Assembly: GCA_035048485.1 (NCBI GenBank)
Contig: CM068589.1
Span: forward strand, 8,534,024 to 8,598,023
Reading direction: 5' to 3'
DNA: 64,000 nt
From: Pteria penguin
Taxonomy: Eukaryota; Mollusca; Bivalvia; Pterioida; Pteriidae
The notes under the pieces are model-generated. The model saw only the letters and a list, made by a program, of their open reading frames with translations, made no database searches and was not told the origin of the DNA. Within the stretch, counting starts at the first letter, position 1. Each line of letters begins with the position of its first letter. Shown piece by piece: positions 12,086 through 22,380 of this stretch. The translations under genes were made by a program, and so were the position numbers.

Positions 12086-12532
12086 CCCATACAGAAATGA
12101 CCCCAATTGTTATTCTCACTACTGTAATTTGAAAGGGGGGTTAAAGCTTTGTAGACATATGTGCAACACCTCAACATTTGTATTTCATGTATGTATTTTT
12201 ATCTTTCAACTATCTTCAATTTCCTCTCTTAATTATTTCCTGTATGTTTGACTTAAGATCGGAGTGTTTGTATGCTAGTCAGAATTGATTTTGGGCGAGT
12301 TGTCTTCTAATGTTTATATAACAGCGGCCATTTTGAATAAATTATTGAGAATAGATCATAGTCCTAGAAAAGAAATAAGCACTAGATAAGATTGGAACAG
12401 TGTGAATAAAACCACCAAAAAGATAAATTGTGTATATTTGTAAATGAAAGAAACACATTAGCCTACAGTGCGTTTATTATGTCAAGTAATCTCCAAAATT
12501 TCCTCTGACTCATGAACTTTATGATGGCCCTA
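12086..12532. other. No gene recognised
   Basis: Unremarkable AT-rich sequence between the minisatellite element and the TA tract that precedes the Penelope-like element. Confidence 0.4.
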
Positions 12533-12552
12533 TATATATATATATATATAAA
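12533..12552. repeat. (TA)n at left edge of Penelope-like element
   Basis: A short run of about nine TA dinucleotides. The Penelope reading frame opens directly out of it. Confidence 0.8.
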
Positions 12553-12882
12553 GAACTGAAAACAAATAGGACCATTATTCGACCAAAATATACCCAACCT
12601 GACAATAATGTAGAGGAGAATAAAAACTTATATCATGAAGCCCCGAAATTTTTACAAAAGAAAGAATCATACGCCAGCATCACAGGACGCAATGTTGAAA
12701 ACTCGAGATGGGAACAGAAAGGACAAGTAGTGAACAATTCAGAGAGACGTTTAGAAGGACATAAACAAACTTATATAGGTCAAAACTACAAAAATAAACC
12801 TTTTTACACCCATTTTCAAAGACGAAAGGTAAATAGGAATTATTTTTTAGACCAAAATACAAATTTAAAATACCCACCATAA
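12553..12882 (+). pseudogene. N-terminal part of Penelope-like ORF (frame 1)
   Basis: This frame is open from inside the TA tract to TAA at 12880, about 108 codons, with no ATG near its start. The peptide is hydrophilic and basic; its last part reads ...FLDQNTNLKYPP. It then passes into the RT frame by a shift between about 12837 and 12880. The joined order matches the usual Penelope layout, in which a variable N-terminal region precedes a conserved L-S-x...L-K-x-G-L-K-F-x-P-T-P segment. It may begin inside the element rather than at its true start. Confidence 0.6.
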
Positions 12883-14549
12883 GGGAAATTAAACCAAAAG
12901 TTCTAAATTTATCGTCTGAAAAATTAAATAAAGATCAAATTTCAGTCCTTAAATTGGGGCTTAAATTTACCCCCACTCCGAAATCAAATATTTCAGAATT
13001 AAAAAATGACTTACGGGAATTTGAGAGAAAATTTCGTTTATTAGAATTATACCATGACAAAGACAACAATGATGAGTCTTTAGTGAAAAATAAATCAAAA
13101 TATATACCAGAAAAGGGTAGAAATAAATCCTTAGATAAATATTTTGACATTTTATGGAAAACAAATTTCTCAGATATAAAGCAAGTTCCAAATAATTTAT
13201 CTTACAAACAACGTTTTGCTTTAAAGGAAATTCAAAATAACAAGGATATTATAATCAAAGAAGCAGATAAAGGAAGTGCTGTAGTAATAATGGATAAAAA
13301 CTACTATCAGAAAAAAATAGAAGAAATGCTAAATGACCCTATCAATTACTCACTGATAAAATCAAACATCGACAAACACATCCTCAGTCAAATAGACAAA
13401 CTGTGCAATAAATATAATAACATTTTAACTAAAAAGGAGATAGATTATTTAACAGTCTTCCAATCAAAAACCAGTAATTTTTACGGATTACCAAAAATAC
13501 ACAAATCAAATCAAATAAAACATGCAATATACCAACAACAGTCTGATTATATTGAAATAATTAATCCTTTCGATTTAAAATTTAGACCTATAATTGCTGG
13601 ACCATCCTGCCCTACTCATAGACTGAGCAATTTAATAGATATATTATTACAACCATTTTTAAAAGAAATAAAAAGCTACGTAAGAGACGACATAGACTTC
13701 CTTAATAAGATTCCACCAACAGTTGACCCTAATACCTTATTAACAACTTTTGACATAACAAGTCTTTATTCAAATATACCACACGAATTCGGTAAAGAAG
13801 CAATTAGCTATTGGATAAAAATACATCCTAAATTATTACACCAACGCTTTAACGAAAACTTTATCATAGAATCCATAGACTTAATTCTTAACAATAATAC
13901 ATTCCAATTCAATAATAAACAATATAAACAAATCTTAGGTACTGCCATGGGAACTAAAATGGCACCTACTTATGCTACACTTACTTTAGGATATTTGGAA
14001 CAAAGTTTATACAATAAAGTTAAACAAACCTTCAGTGAAAATGTAGCTAAATCATTTGAAACATTGTGGAGGCGGTATCTTGATGACTGTATAATATTTT
14101 GGAACCAATCATGGGGTAAAATAGAAGATTTATATAATATATTACAAGACTTACATCCTTATATAAAATTCACAATGGAAACAAACGTTAAAGAATTACC
14201 CTTTTTAGATATAATGATTAAAAAAGATGGTAATAAAATTATCACAGATATTTATCGCAAACCAACCGATACGCAACAATATTTACACTTCAAGAGTCAT
14301 CATCCTAAATCTTGTATAAAATCAATACCATACACACTTGCAAGACGTATATGCACAATAATTAAACCGTCTGAATTAAGAACATCTAGATTAAAAGAAT
14401 TACGTAGTTCTCTAATACATCGCGGATATCCCATAACATTAATAAGTAAGGGATTCGAGATGGCCGAAGCCATACCGATATCTATTCTACGACAAACTAA
14501 AATGAAAGACTATAAAAATTCATTAGCATTTGTTTTCAACATACAATAA
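12837..14549 (+). CDS. Penelope-like reverse transcriptase (frame 3)
   Basis: The frame is open from 12837 and contains the family's NLSSEKLNKDQIS and GLKFTPTPKS motifs near 12903-12980. RT motif A is TTFDITSLYSNIPH (about 13743-13785). Motif B is GTAMGTKMAPTYA (about 13938-13978). Motif C is RYLDDC, with the two catalytic aspartates, at 14073-14090. LPFLDIMI follows near 14198. No ATG begins the frame, and the leading residues lie in another frame upstream. It ends at TAA 14547-14549 only because of a one-base shift in a GTTTTC run near 14532; the next frame continues the conserved S-T-Y-N segment. The product would copy element RNA at a nicked chromosomal end. Confidence 0.85.
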   Translation, partial: ELFFRPKYKFKIPTIREIKPKVLNLSSEKLNKDQISVLKLGLKFTPTPKSNISELKNDLREFERKFRLLELYHDKDNNDESLVKNKSKYIPEKGRNKSLDKYFDILWKTNFSDIKQVPNNLSYKQRFALKEIQNNKDIIIKEADKGSAVVIMDKNYYQKKIEEMLNDPINYSLIKSNIDKHILSQIDKLCNKYNNILTKKEIDYLTVFQSKTSNFYGLPKIHKSNQIKHAIYQQQSDYIEIINPFDLKFRPIIAGPSCPTHRLSNLIDILLQPFLKEIKSYVRDDIDFLNKIPPTVDPNTLLTTFDITSLYSNIPHEFGKEAISYWIKIHPKLLHQRFNENFIIESIDLILNNNTFQFNNKQYKQILGTAMGTKMAPTYATLTLGYLEQSLYNKVKQTFSENVAKSFETLWRRYLDDCIIFWNQSWGKIEDLYNILQDLHPYIKFTMETNVKELPFLDIMIKKDGNKIITDIYRKPTDTQQYLHFKSHHPKSCIKSIPYTLARRICTIIKPSELRTSRLKELRSSLIHRGYPITLISKGFEMAEAIPISILRQTKMKDYKNSLAFVFNIQ

Positions 14550-15120
14550 ACGAAATCCAGAAATTTTTAGTCAAGCATTTAAACATTTGGAATATTTAAG
14601 AACAGACGAAAAGATGAACAAAATTCTAAATAAGATACAAATTATCAAAAGCAAGAGACAACCAAAAAATCTTAAACAATTAATTACATCTGCCAAATCA
14701 AATTTTGATACTGAGGAATCGAAAAATATAGGTGTAACAAAATGCAAAAATAAAAAATGTAAGGTTTGTGATATAATTATGGAAGGAAATGTGTATAATT
14801 TCAAAAATGGTAACGTTCAATTCCTAGTAAAACGAAAACTAACTTGCAATTCTAAAAATGTAATATATGTCATATCATGTGACAAATGTAAAGAAGAATA
14901 TATTGGGTCAACACAATGTTTAAATCACAGAGTAGCTTTACATAAAAGCAATATAAAACACTCACAAAACCGAGTGTTATTTGTGAGCAAACACCTTCAC
15001 CATTGCAGTAATGGCAAATTTAAGGTTATGCCTATATACCAAACAGACAACTATTCAATCATTACGATCAAAGAGCAAGATTTCATCGACAAATATAAAC
15101 CTTCCCTTAACAAAACATAG
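14530..15120 (+). CDS. Penelope-like GIY-YIG endonuclease domain
   Basis: It overlaps the RT frame by 20 bp in a different frame and continues the same original protein. It has a CKNKKCKVC zinc-binding-type cluster (about 14742-14768). The GIY-YIG core follows: VIYVISCDKCKEEYIGST (about 14860-14910), with R and H downstream (LNHRVALHK) and a late E-Q-D-F-I-D-K-Y segment. The stop is TAG at 15118-15120. In Penelope-like elements this domain nicks target DNA to prime reverse transcription. The ATG at 14530 lies where the frame reopens and is probably not a real start. Confidence 0.8.
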   Translation: MFSTYNKRNPEIFSQAFKHLEYLRTDEKMNKILNKIQIIKSKRQPKNLKQLITSAKSNFDTEESKNIGVTKCKNKKCKVCDIIMEGNVYNFKNGNVQFLVKRKLTCNSKNVIYVISCDKCKEEYIGSTQCLNHRVALHKSNIKHSQNRVLFVSKHLHHCSNGKFKVMPIYQTDNYSIITIKEQDFIDKYKPSLNKT

Positions 15121-15261
15121 CATCATCCCACGTAGTGGAATGTGAGATTATATCAGATACTTTTGTTAAAATACTTACTATATACTTTATCTGATATTCT
15201 ACTGTTATCATTATTATCTAAGAATATGTGTATATATACTTGCTTGTTGTATTATCATGCA

Positions 15262-15307
15262 TCATTAAGTGAAGAGGCTCATAATGCCGAAACACGTGTA
15301 GTAATGG
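15262..15307 (+). ncRNA. Relic type I hammerhead ribozyme of the Penelope-like element
   Basis: The parts are in order. Stem I strand TCATTA (15262-15267) can pair with TAATGG (15302-15307). The core GTGAAGA (15269-15275) stands where CTGANGA is expected. Stem II is GGC-TCATAAT-GCC (15276-15288). GAAA is at 15289-15292. A minimal stem III C-ACGT-G (15293-15298) is followed by the cleavage dinucleotide TA (15299-15300). Penelope-like elements are known to carry minimal hammerheads with very short stem III. The C-to-G change at the first core position, and an A/G mismatch at the base of stem I, predict weak or no activity. Confidence 0.55.
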
Positions 15308-15393
15308 AATAAAATATGTTAAGCTTTAAAGACAATATTCTTATTTTTTGAATATTGAATTTCTTTACGTTGGACATTATCTTTATCCTTATT

Positions 15394-15395
<2 letters not shown>

Positions 15396-15471
<76 letters not shown>

Positions 15472-15477
15472 TATATA
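15396..15477. repeat. (TA)n microsatellite, right edge of Penelope-like element
   Basis: About 40 TA dinucleotides with one TACATA interruption near 15464. Open frames through it are artefacts. Confidence 0.9.
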
Positions 15478-15640
15478 GCACCATTTGATAAAAATTTTTA
15501 CGACACTTTTACAACCAGATATTGGCAAAAAAGAAAACAGACAAAAGACATTATTAAACATATAACAGTGCTGTAAACTCCTCTTGAAATAGTATGAAGT
15601 CATTTCTCTAAAGCATTGACGGGCAATGAAAAAAAAAATG
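15478..15640. other. No gene recognised
   Basis: A short open frame (APFDKNFYDTFTTRYW...) continues from the TA tract. I could not link it to any family. Confidence 0.3.
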
Positions 15641-15659
15641 GGATAATGATTTATATAAA

Positions 15660-16075
15660 AATGTATATATGACTAGCAAAAAAAATTAAGCTAGTCGGAA
15701 GAAAAACTAGTGTTTGCATACTTTGTTTCTACACTTGAACCGACATTAGAAAATATCGAAAAGGGGGGGGGGGGGGGTGTTACAAAAATACTACATCCCA
15801 TCCCCTGTTTTGAAAAAAGAGGGGATGGGGCACATGCCCCTTTTGCTACCAGAAGAAAAACTAGCGTTTTACTGCTTTGTTTCCACACTTTAACTGATAT
15901 TCTAACTACTTGATGATAAAAAATCTTAAAGATTAAAGGGGGCGGAACATAACCCAACCCCCCCTTGATTTGAAAGAGGGGCACATTCCCCCGCTGCTGC
16001 CCCACCCTTTGAAAAGATAATAAGAGGAAACCAGTAGAGCTTCATTCTCGACAGAGACTTCTGGTTTTTTATCAT
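15660..16075. repeat. Two ~170-bp G-rich units plus a solo minisatellite-element right end
   Basis: Two tandem units share AAGAAAAACTAG(T/C)GTTT, ACTTTGTTTC(T/C)ACACTT and a G-rich run. One holds a 16-G run near 15763. The stretch 16036-16071, GTAGAGCTTCATTCTCGACAGAGACTTCTGG, is the right end also seen at 18860-18894. A fragment of that element family therefore ends here. Confidence 0.5.
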
Positions 16076-16560
16076 TGCTATTTCAAATTTATATTCATAT
16101 ATATAACTATCATCATCATTCTTGCAGATGCCACCGTACATTCCAGTATTTTTTAATTTGAGCCGATATTTACAAGTGAACATGATAGGGGTGTGATGTT
16201 CAAATTTATCTTCTGCACGACTTTTGTCAAATGTCACAAGTTCCGGTGAATGGAATTATCGGTATTTGACATTCCCTAGCGGCGATTGTGAATACTACAT
16301 TTTGACATCTGTTCGTGTTATATTGATTTACACAGTACTGAGAAGCAATAAAGCATTTATATGCTAAAAGGTTTTTCAAAATAACTTTTTCAATGTTTAT
16401 ATGAAAGTGTCATGTGAAAAGTCAGTTATGTTTATTTCTCATAATTTCAGGGTTGTTTCTCCATTTTTGATATATGCTAGTTCTGGCATGCTGAAGGCAA
16501 ATGGTTTCTGCTGGAGGCCAAAATATATTATTTTGCATCAGCACAACTTTTAAGAGTTTT
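16076..16560. other. No gene recognised
   Basis: AT-rich sequence without splice-flanked open frames or repeats that I recognise. Confidence 0.4.
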
Positions 16561-16565
16561 GCAGT

Positions 16566-16830
16566 ACTCGATAAGATTGATTAGGGGCATATTGTTTTCG
16601 TCTGTTTGTTTATCTATTGGTCTGTTGTCAATGTTAACCATTGCTATACCATTTGAACTGCAAGAGATAGAGAATTCATATTTGCATGCATGCTTCACTA
16701 ATAAACCCCTTACAAATCACACCAAAGTCATTGACCTCGTTACCTTTTACCTACATTTCAATATTTGGCATATGTGGACCTTGAAGCTGCTCAGGGCATT
16801 CATGTTTCACCAACACATCTTTTCTCTCTC
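16566..16830 (+). repeat. GTCTGTTTGTTTATCTATTGGTCTG-type dispersed repeat fragment
   Basis: The segment GGGGCATATTGTTTTCGTCTG and GAATTCATATTTGCATGC resembles the repeats at 30700 and 22060 (GGCATATTGTTTTTCC; TTCATATTTGGCATG). It appears to be a degenerate member of one dispersed family. Confidence 0.35.
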
Positions 16831-16964
16831 TTTCTCTCTTTTTCCAAAGACTTCCTTCAAAATTTTGATAAAGGCCAATTTAGGCATGCTGCATGAAAGC
16901 AATTCAAACTCCTCTGAAAGAAAAAGAAAAATCAGGAAAAAAACAAGGAGGAATCCCATCTTCA

Positions 16965-18894
16965 TTTTTAGCTCTACTGGTCTCGACCAGTCGAGCTCAT
17001 GCGATGGTCCTTCGTCCGTTGTCCAGCCGTCTGGACGTCCGGACGTCCGGCCATCCGGACGTCCGTCCGTAAACAATTTTTTGTTCCCTCTTCTCCTCTG
17101 AAGGTATATACCCCAGAGACCTTATTATGGGTTCTTCTTGTTGGGTAGGTGGTCTAGTTGTGCATGTGCAATTTTGGTCCAGTTCCGACCCCTTGGGGGC
17201 CCACAAAAGGGCGTGGTCCCAAAATCTTGTTCCCTTTTCTTCTCTGATTGTATATATCTCAGAGACCTAATTATGGTCTCATCATGTTTTGTAGCTGGTC
17301 TAGTTGTGCATGTGCAATTTTGGTCTGGTCCGGACCCCCTGGGGCCCCTACAAAGGGGCGTGGTCCCAAAATCTTGTTCCCTTTTCATTTCTGAAGGTAT
17401 ATATCATAGAGACCTAATTATGGTCTCATTTTGTTATATAGGTGGTCTAGTTGTGCATGTGCAATTTTGGTACGGTCCGGACCCCCTGGGCTCCCAGAAA
17501 GGGGCGTGGTCCCAAAATCTTGTTCCCTCTTCTATTCTTAAGGTTTATGTCCCAGAGACCTAATTATGGTCTCATCATGTTTGGTATGTGATCTAGTTGT
17601 GCATTTATTATTTTGGCCTCATCCGTCCCCCACTGGGGTCCCACAAAAGGGCGTGGTCCCAAATTCTTGTTCCCTCTTCTATCCTTAAGGTATATGTCCC
17701 AGAGACCTAATTATGGTCTCATTTTGTTGGATAGATGGTCTAGTTGTGCATGTGCAATTTTGGTCTAGTCCGGACCCCCTTGGACCCCACAAAGGGGCGT
17801 GGTCACAAAATCTTGTTCCCTCTTCTTTTCTGAAAATATATGTCCCAGAGACCTAATTATGGTCTCATCATGTTTGGTATGTGATGTAGTTGTGCATGTA
17901 TAATTTTGGTCTGGTCCGGACCCCCTGGGGTCCCAAAAAGGGGCGTGGTCCCAAAATCTTGTTCCCTCATTTTCTTTTAAGGTATATATCCTAGAGACCT
18001 AATTATGGTCTCATTTTGTTGGATAGGTGGTGTAGTTGTGCATGTGCAATTTTGGTCCGGTCCAGACCCCCTGGGGCCCCACAAAGGGGCGTGGTCCCAA
18101 AATCTTGTTCCCTCTTCTTTTCTTAAGGTATATGTCCCAGAGACCTAATTATGGTCTAATCATGTTTGGTATGTGATCTAGTTGTGCATGTATAATTTTG
18201 GTCCAGTCTGGACCCCCTGGGGTCCCACAAACGGGTGTGGTCCCAAAATCTTGTTCCCTCTTTTTCTCTGAAGGTATATATCCTAGAGACCTAATTATGG
18301 TCTCATTTTGTTGGATAGGTGGTGTAGTTGTGCATGTGCAATTTTGGACCAGTTTGGACCTCCTTGGACCCCACAGGGGGCGTGGTCCCAAAATCTTGTT
18401 CCCTCTTCTTTTCTGAAGGTATATGTCCCAGAGACCTAATTATAGTCTCATCATGATTGATATGTGATGTAGTTGTGCATGTATAAGTTTGGTCCAGTCC
18501 GGACCCCCTTGGGTCCCACAAAGGGGTGTGGTCCCAAAATCTTGTTCCCTCTTTTTCATTGAAAGTATATAGCCTAGAAACCTAATTATGGTCTCCTTTT
18601 GTTGGATAGGTGGTGTAATTGTGCATGTGCAATTTTGGACCAGTTCGGACCCCCTGGGGCCCCACAAAGGGGCGTGGTCCCAAAATCTTGTTCCCACTTC
18701 TTCTCTTATTGTATATGTCTGTGAGACTTAATTATGATCTCATCATGTTTGGTAGGTGGTCTAGTTGTGCATGTGCAATACAAAACATACATGTGTGGTC
18801 CAAATATATTTTTACCCCTTCTTCTCTGAAGGTAAATTGTTGTTTGAGTAGAGGAGAACAGTAGAGCTCCAGTCTCGACAGAGACTTCTGGTTT
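16965..18894 (+). mobile_element. Minisatellite-bearing element (Helentron/HINE-like?), copy 2, both ends present
   Basis: The left end, AGCTCTACTGGTCTCGACCAGTCGAGCTC (16971-16999), folds as ACTGGTC-TC-GACCAGT. A CGTCCGGACGTCCGTCCG stretch follows, then about twelve units of 146-149 bp, most starting GGTATAT(G/A)T(C/A)CCAGAGACC; two adjacent starts are 17551 and 17699. The right end is GTAGAGCTCCAGTCTCGACAGAGACTTCTGG, with an AGTCTC-GACA-GAGACT hairpin. There is no coding region; the in-frame translations (for example VQFWSSSDPLG) are repeat artefacts. Higher-order alternation is visible: units with TTTTGTTGGATAGG alternate with units with CATGTTTGGTATG. Confidence 0.75.
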
Positions 18895-20330
18895 GCACAT
18901 ATTTTTGTATCATAGTCTTGATATATTTAATATAGAGAAGCAATTTTACAGTCTTTTGTCATTTAGCAAAAACAAGCGGACAATTGTTTGTTGATGAGCA
19001 GATTGTGTTCAAGTGAATGATTCAAGCCAATTCTAGGCTTCTTGTTTGTATGCTCCTTTTTTATTATATTCATATTCAGGAATGATATAATGGTCATCAC
19101 TACAAAAATTGTAGAATATGTTATTTTGTTTGTCATATTTCTCATCTATTTTAAATTTTCCCTTTTCTTGTATATTTTATAATTTGGTAATTTGCCCACA
19201 TATTTTATTGTAGAATTCAGCTTCAGTCTTGATAATAAGTGATTTGATATTATTTCTTAATTCAGTTTATGTGAATGCTCTTATGAATTTACTTTAAGTT
19301 TTGATTTACATTTATTTCATATATTTAACTGGATGTTCAAGTACATAAAACAGTCCTTTATTTGGTTCAGACTTTGTGTTCATAATGTTGTAGTGTACAA
19401 AGGATTGAATTAATGTTGTCTCTGTAATGATAAGCAGTGAAGTGACATGATTTGATAAGCCATTGTTTCTGAAGACTTTATTGCACGAATATGTATTTAA
19501 TTTGAATTTTGGTTTTGATTTATTTAATGCATTTAAATGAGTCCTTATGCTCATGAAACAGTTCAGAGTCTGTGTTCATTTTATTGTAATGTTTTCCATA
19601 TTTCCAGTACATTTGATTTATAGGATGGTAGAATTAATCTGGTCGACAGTATTGGAATAAATAAGTGATGCACTAATGGCACATTAGTATGATTGGCATT
19701 ATTACTCAAACTCAAAATCTACAAGCAACGTCATTCGTAAAAATCATCATTGTTTTGAAAATCTTTTATAAATTTTATACAAACATGTATGTCTTTGGAA
19801 CATCACAAACTTTTGGATGATGACAAGATTTTTGAGATGTGTATTTCTTTTAACATTCATAATATCATAGTCATCCACTATAAGCAAAAAAAAAAAAAAA
19901 AAAAAAAATAAACCATACAGATTAAGAACAAATTAAAGTACATCTATGCAGTAGCATGTGATTCCCCCAAAATACAGGGGATATTTTAGCTCTTCTCGGC
20001 TATTGTGAGTATGCATTGTCAATTGTTGGTTAACATTTACTGAAATGCCTGGTCAAATTTTTATCAAACGTAAGTTCACTTGTAGTAATAGTTGACCCCT
20101 ACAAAATTTGTGAAAACACTTAAATCTGGCAACACTGTTTCTATTTGTTTTGGAGTTGTATCAGAAACACGTATGATGATATAAAGTATGGGATGACGAT
20201 GCTGAATTCTAAGATTCGATAATATAATGACTCACTTCCTGCTTTTTTTCTCACTTTTGTACGGAAGGTGCTATCTTATGAAAGAAGTTAATGAATTACA
20301 GGTATATCCCACTCTCACAATATTGATAAC
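18895..20330. other. No gene recognised
   Basis: AT-rich sequence with an A run (about 23 bases) at 19887-19909. No RNA gene or exon was found. Confidence 0.4.
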
Positions 20331-20370
20331 ATGGAAAGACCACTCTGGTTTTTTGTTTTAGTTTTCGTGG

Positions 20371-20402
20371 TTTTTTTTTTTTTTTTTGGGGGGGGGGGGG
20401 GT
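20371..20402. repeat. T-run followed by G-run
   Basis: About 17 T then 13 G. It is a simple homopolymer pair, with open frames through it in both directions that are not genes. Confidence 0.8.
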
Positions 20403-20619
20403 TGCGTGGGTGTTTTTGTTTTATATATTCCAGTATTGAATAAGACAAGCCTTGAATTTTTTAATCTCCCAAAAATAATTTCATTAATTTTGAGTATGAC
20501 AATCAATTTTATCTGAAAGTTCAGTTTCATGTTTTTATATATTAAACGCTTTTATAAAATGATTTTGTGTTTGTGATATATTTATTTCACAGTGCTTGAA
20601 ATAGCCCATTGCAATTATT

Positions 20620-20620
<1 letters not shown>

Positions 20621-20700
<80 letters not shown>
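20621..20700. repeat. (TA)n microsatellite
   Basis: About 40 TA dinucleotides. The RT-family fragment begins about 100 bp later. Confidence 0.9.
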
Positions 20701-20701
<1 letters not shown>

Positions 20702-20799
20702 CACAAGCCGTGATGCCGTAAGTATACGCGAATTAGTATTATTCGCAGTCACAGAAGTAGGAATAGCACAGGTGTGATCATGATCAGTATGATCTTGTA

Positions 20800-21290
20800 T
20801 TGGGTCTCTCTACAACCCAATTGCAGACTTTTGCTAGAGCTTTGCACGCTGATTAACAGGGCTGTAGGGATTCGATGACGGGCCTTATCCAAATCATTTC
20901 AGAGGAGAGAAGGTCCTGATCCTCGACCCCTCTGACTGTTATTCGGGACTCCTAGTGATCAAGGATCTGAGCTCGCTAACAGACGGGCAGAGCAAGAATT
21001 ACTTATGTTAATGTTGTCTGTCATATTTTTGAAACGATATCTTCCATAAACGTTTCTTGTGTAATAAACTTTTATTACCTATCTTCTTGGATAATCAATT
21101 GATCATTGTTCTCTAAATGGAGGATTATTTATAAATGTTTTAATGCGTGTCCTTTGATTGTGCTGCTTTTGCGGTGAGAAGGTGGGAAGGTGGGCGCCCG
21201 TATGTCGGTTAACCACACCAATTGAGTGACTTTTTTACTTCAATTGACCGTCCTAAGTCGGTATCGTAACCGCAGCACAATCGAATATTT
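20800..21290 (+). repeat. RT-element family fragment, 3' part (copy A)
   Basis: It shares with 33950-34400 the order CTACA..C..TTGCAGACTTTTGC, TGCACGCTGA(T/C)TAACAGGGC, CAGAGGAGA, CTGACTGTTA, GGGACTCCTA, GAGCTCGCT, GCAGAGCA, then TGGAGGATTATTTATAAAT, GGTTAACCACACCA and GACCGTCCTAAGTCGGTATCGTAA. It is the 3' non-coding part of a retroelement whose coding end is seen at 33454-33996. Confidence 0.7.
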
Positions 21291-21990
21291 TTGAAATGTC
21301 GTTTTCCGTGTTCTACTATCATCATTTTTTGTGTGCATGTACTTGGTGATCTGTGTCATACAGCTATGTCAGATGTCTTGTGTCTTCTCTCTTAAGAATC
21401 TAGTGTATTTTTGCTGTAGTTGTTGTTATTACTGGGGGATGAAGGTTGTACTTGCAAGATCAAGATCAAGATTCTTTTCAAGGCGAAAGGTGTTTACACT
21501 TTGCATGGATTTGAAAAACATTTGAAATTGTTGCCCAATACCCAAGTTGTGTCATAACCTTGAGGCAAAGGTCATTTGCAAGGTAAAAATGCATATAATG
21601 GGTAAATATTATTCTTAGGCTTGTCCAAGTCTCTCTGCTTTGTTTTCATTATAGTTATTTGCCTTTCTTTGCTCCCTAAAAAAACAGAGAGACTTGGAAA
21701 CCTTGCAAAATCATTTACCAGAATACGGTCGGTAAAAGTATCAAATTTCAACAATGCACTGCTGTTCTTAGATAAGTCAGATAGGTTGGCCATATCCAGT
21801 CGGCTATTACAAATCCCTTGTGTTTATTATGAACATTTACCACCTGATATTCCGAAGGCCTGATAATCCAAAGCCCCTACAGTTCAATAATGTGAAGACC
21901 CAACAGTCCGAGGATCCGATAGTCCGAAGACCCAGTACTCCGAATGACTTGTAGTTCGAAGGGTCGTGCACTATGACTCCCATGCTGACT
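21291..21990. other. Unrecognised sequence with one ~140-bp-array unit fragment
   Basis: 21530-21600 matches part of the 9-10 kb array unit (CCCAAGTTGTGTCATAACCTTGAGGCAAAGGTCA). Around 21870-21970 there is a run of short phrases, GATAATCCAAAG, AACAGTCCGAGG, GATAGTCCGAAG and GTACTCCGAA. They form a degenerate ~20-bp tandem repeat built on AGTCCGAAG. Confidence 0.45.
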
Positions 21991-21993
21991 ATT

Positions 21994-22380
21994 TTGGCAT
22001 AATCAATGCAAATACAAAAATGTTCTTTTTCCCTGCTTTTTGCGAAAGCGTGGGCACATAAAATCTCATTCGTCTGTCCGTCCGTCTGTTGGACAGTCTT
22101 TCTGTCAGTCTGTCACAAAAACTTTAACCTTGGTCATAACTTTTTAAGCATAGGACGTAGGGCCTTCATATTTGGCATGGGTGTCCTTAATTGCAATACC
22201 TTTCCGTTATTACCAGAATTTTTTACCATGTGACCTTGACCGTGACCTTTAACCTACTTCGATGTAACTTTATTTTACCGTAAGACGTAGGGTTTCATAT
22301 TTGGCATCTGTGTCTGTAGATATACACAAGCAATATGTCACAGATCACTGCACCCTTACCGATAAAACCCCGAAAGCGGG
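21994..22380 (+). repeat. Dispersed repeat (GCGAAAGCGTGGG / CTGTCACAAAAACTTTAACC)
   Basis: It contains TTTGCGAAAGCGTGGGC, CATTCGTCTGTCCGTCCGTCTG, CTGTCACAAAAACTTTAACCTTGGTCATAAC, TTCATATTTGGCATGG and a second related unit at 22250. The same phrases in the same order occur at 37845-38230, and partly at 30700 and 6280. The 3' end is near CCCCGAAAGCGGGGTA (22365-22380). Confidence 0.6.

Larger units (their letters stand above)
12551..15396 (+). mobile_element. Penelope-like retroelement, nearly complete
   Basis: The element runs from one TA tract to a second (15396-15477). It encodes, in order, an N-terminal basic region, a reverse transcriptase and a GIY-YIG endonuclease. A relic hammerhead ribozyme lies 140 bp after the stop. 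Coding capacity of about 850 codons is normal for an endonuclease-bearing Penelope-like element. Two single frameshifts interrupt the frame, so it is probably inactive, but there are few other lesions and it looks fairly young. No terminal direct repeat of the element (pLTR) was recognised at the left end. Confidence 0.85.

Noticed and set aside
17138..17563. Open frames of up to 141 codons in the ~147-bp minisatellites (11.2-12.0 and 17.0-18.9 kb, both strands)
   Set aside because: The same peptide phrases recur each unit in all frames, because the unit length and composition keep frames open. They are not genes.
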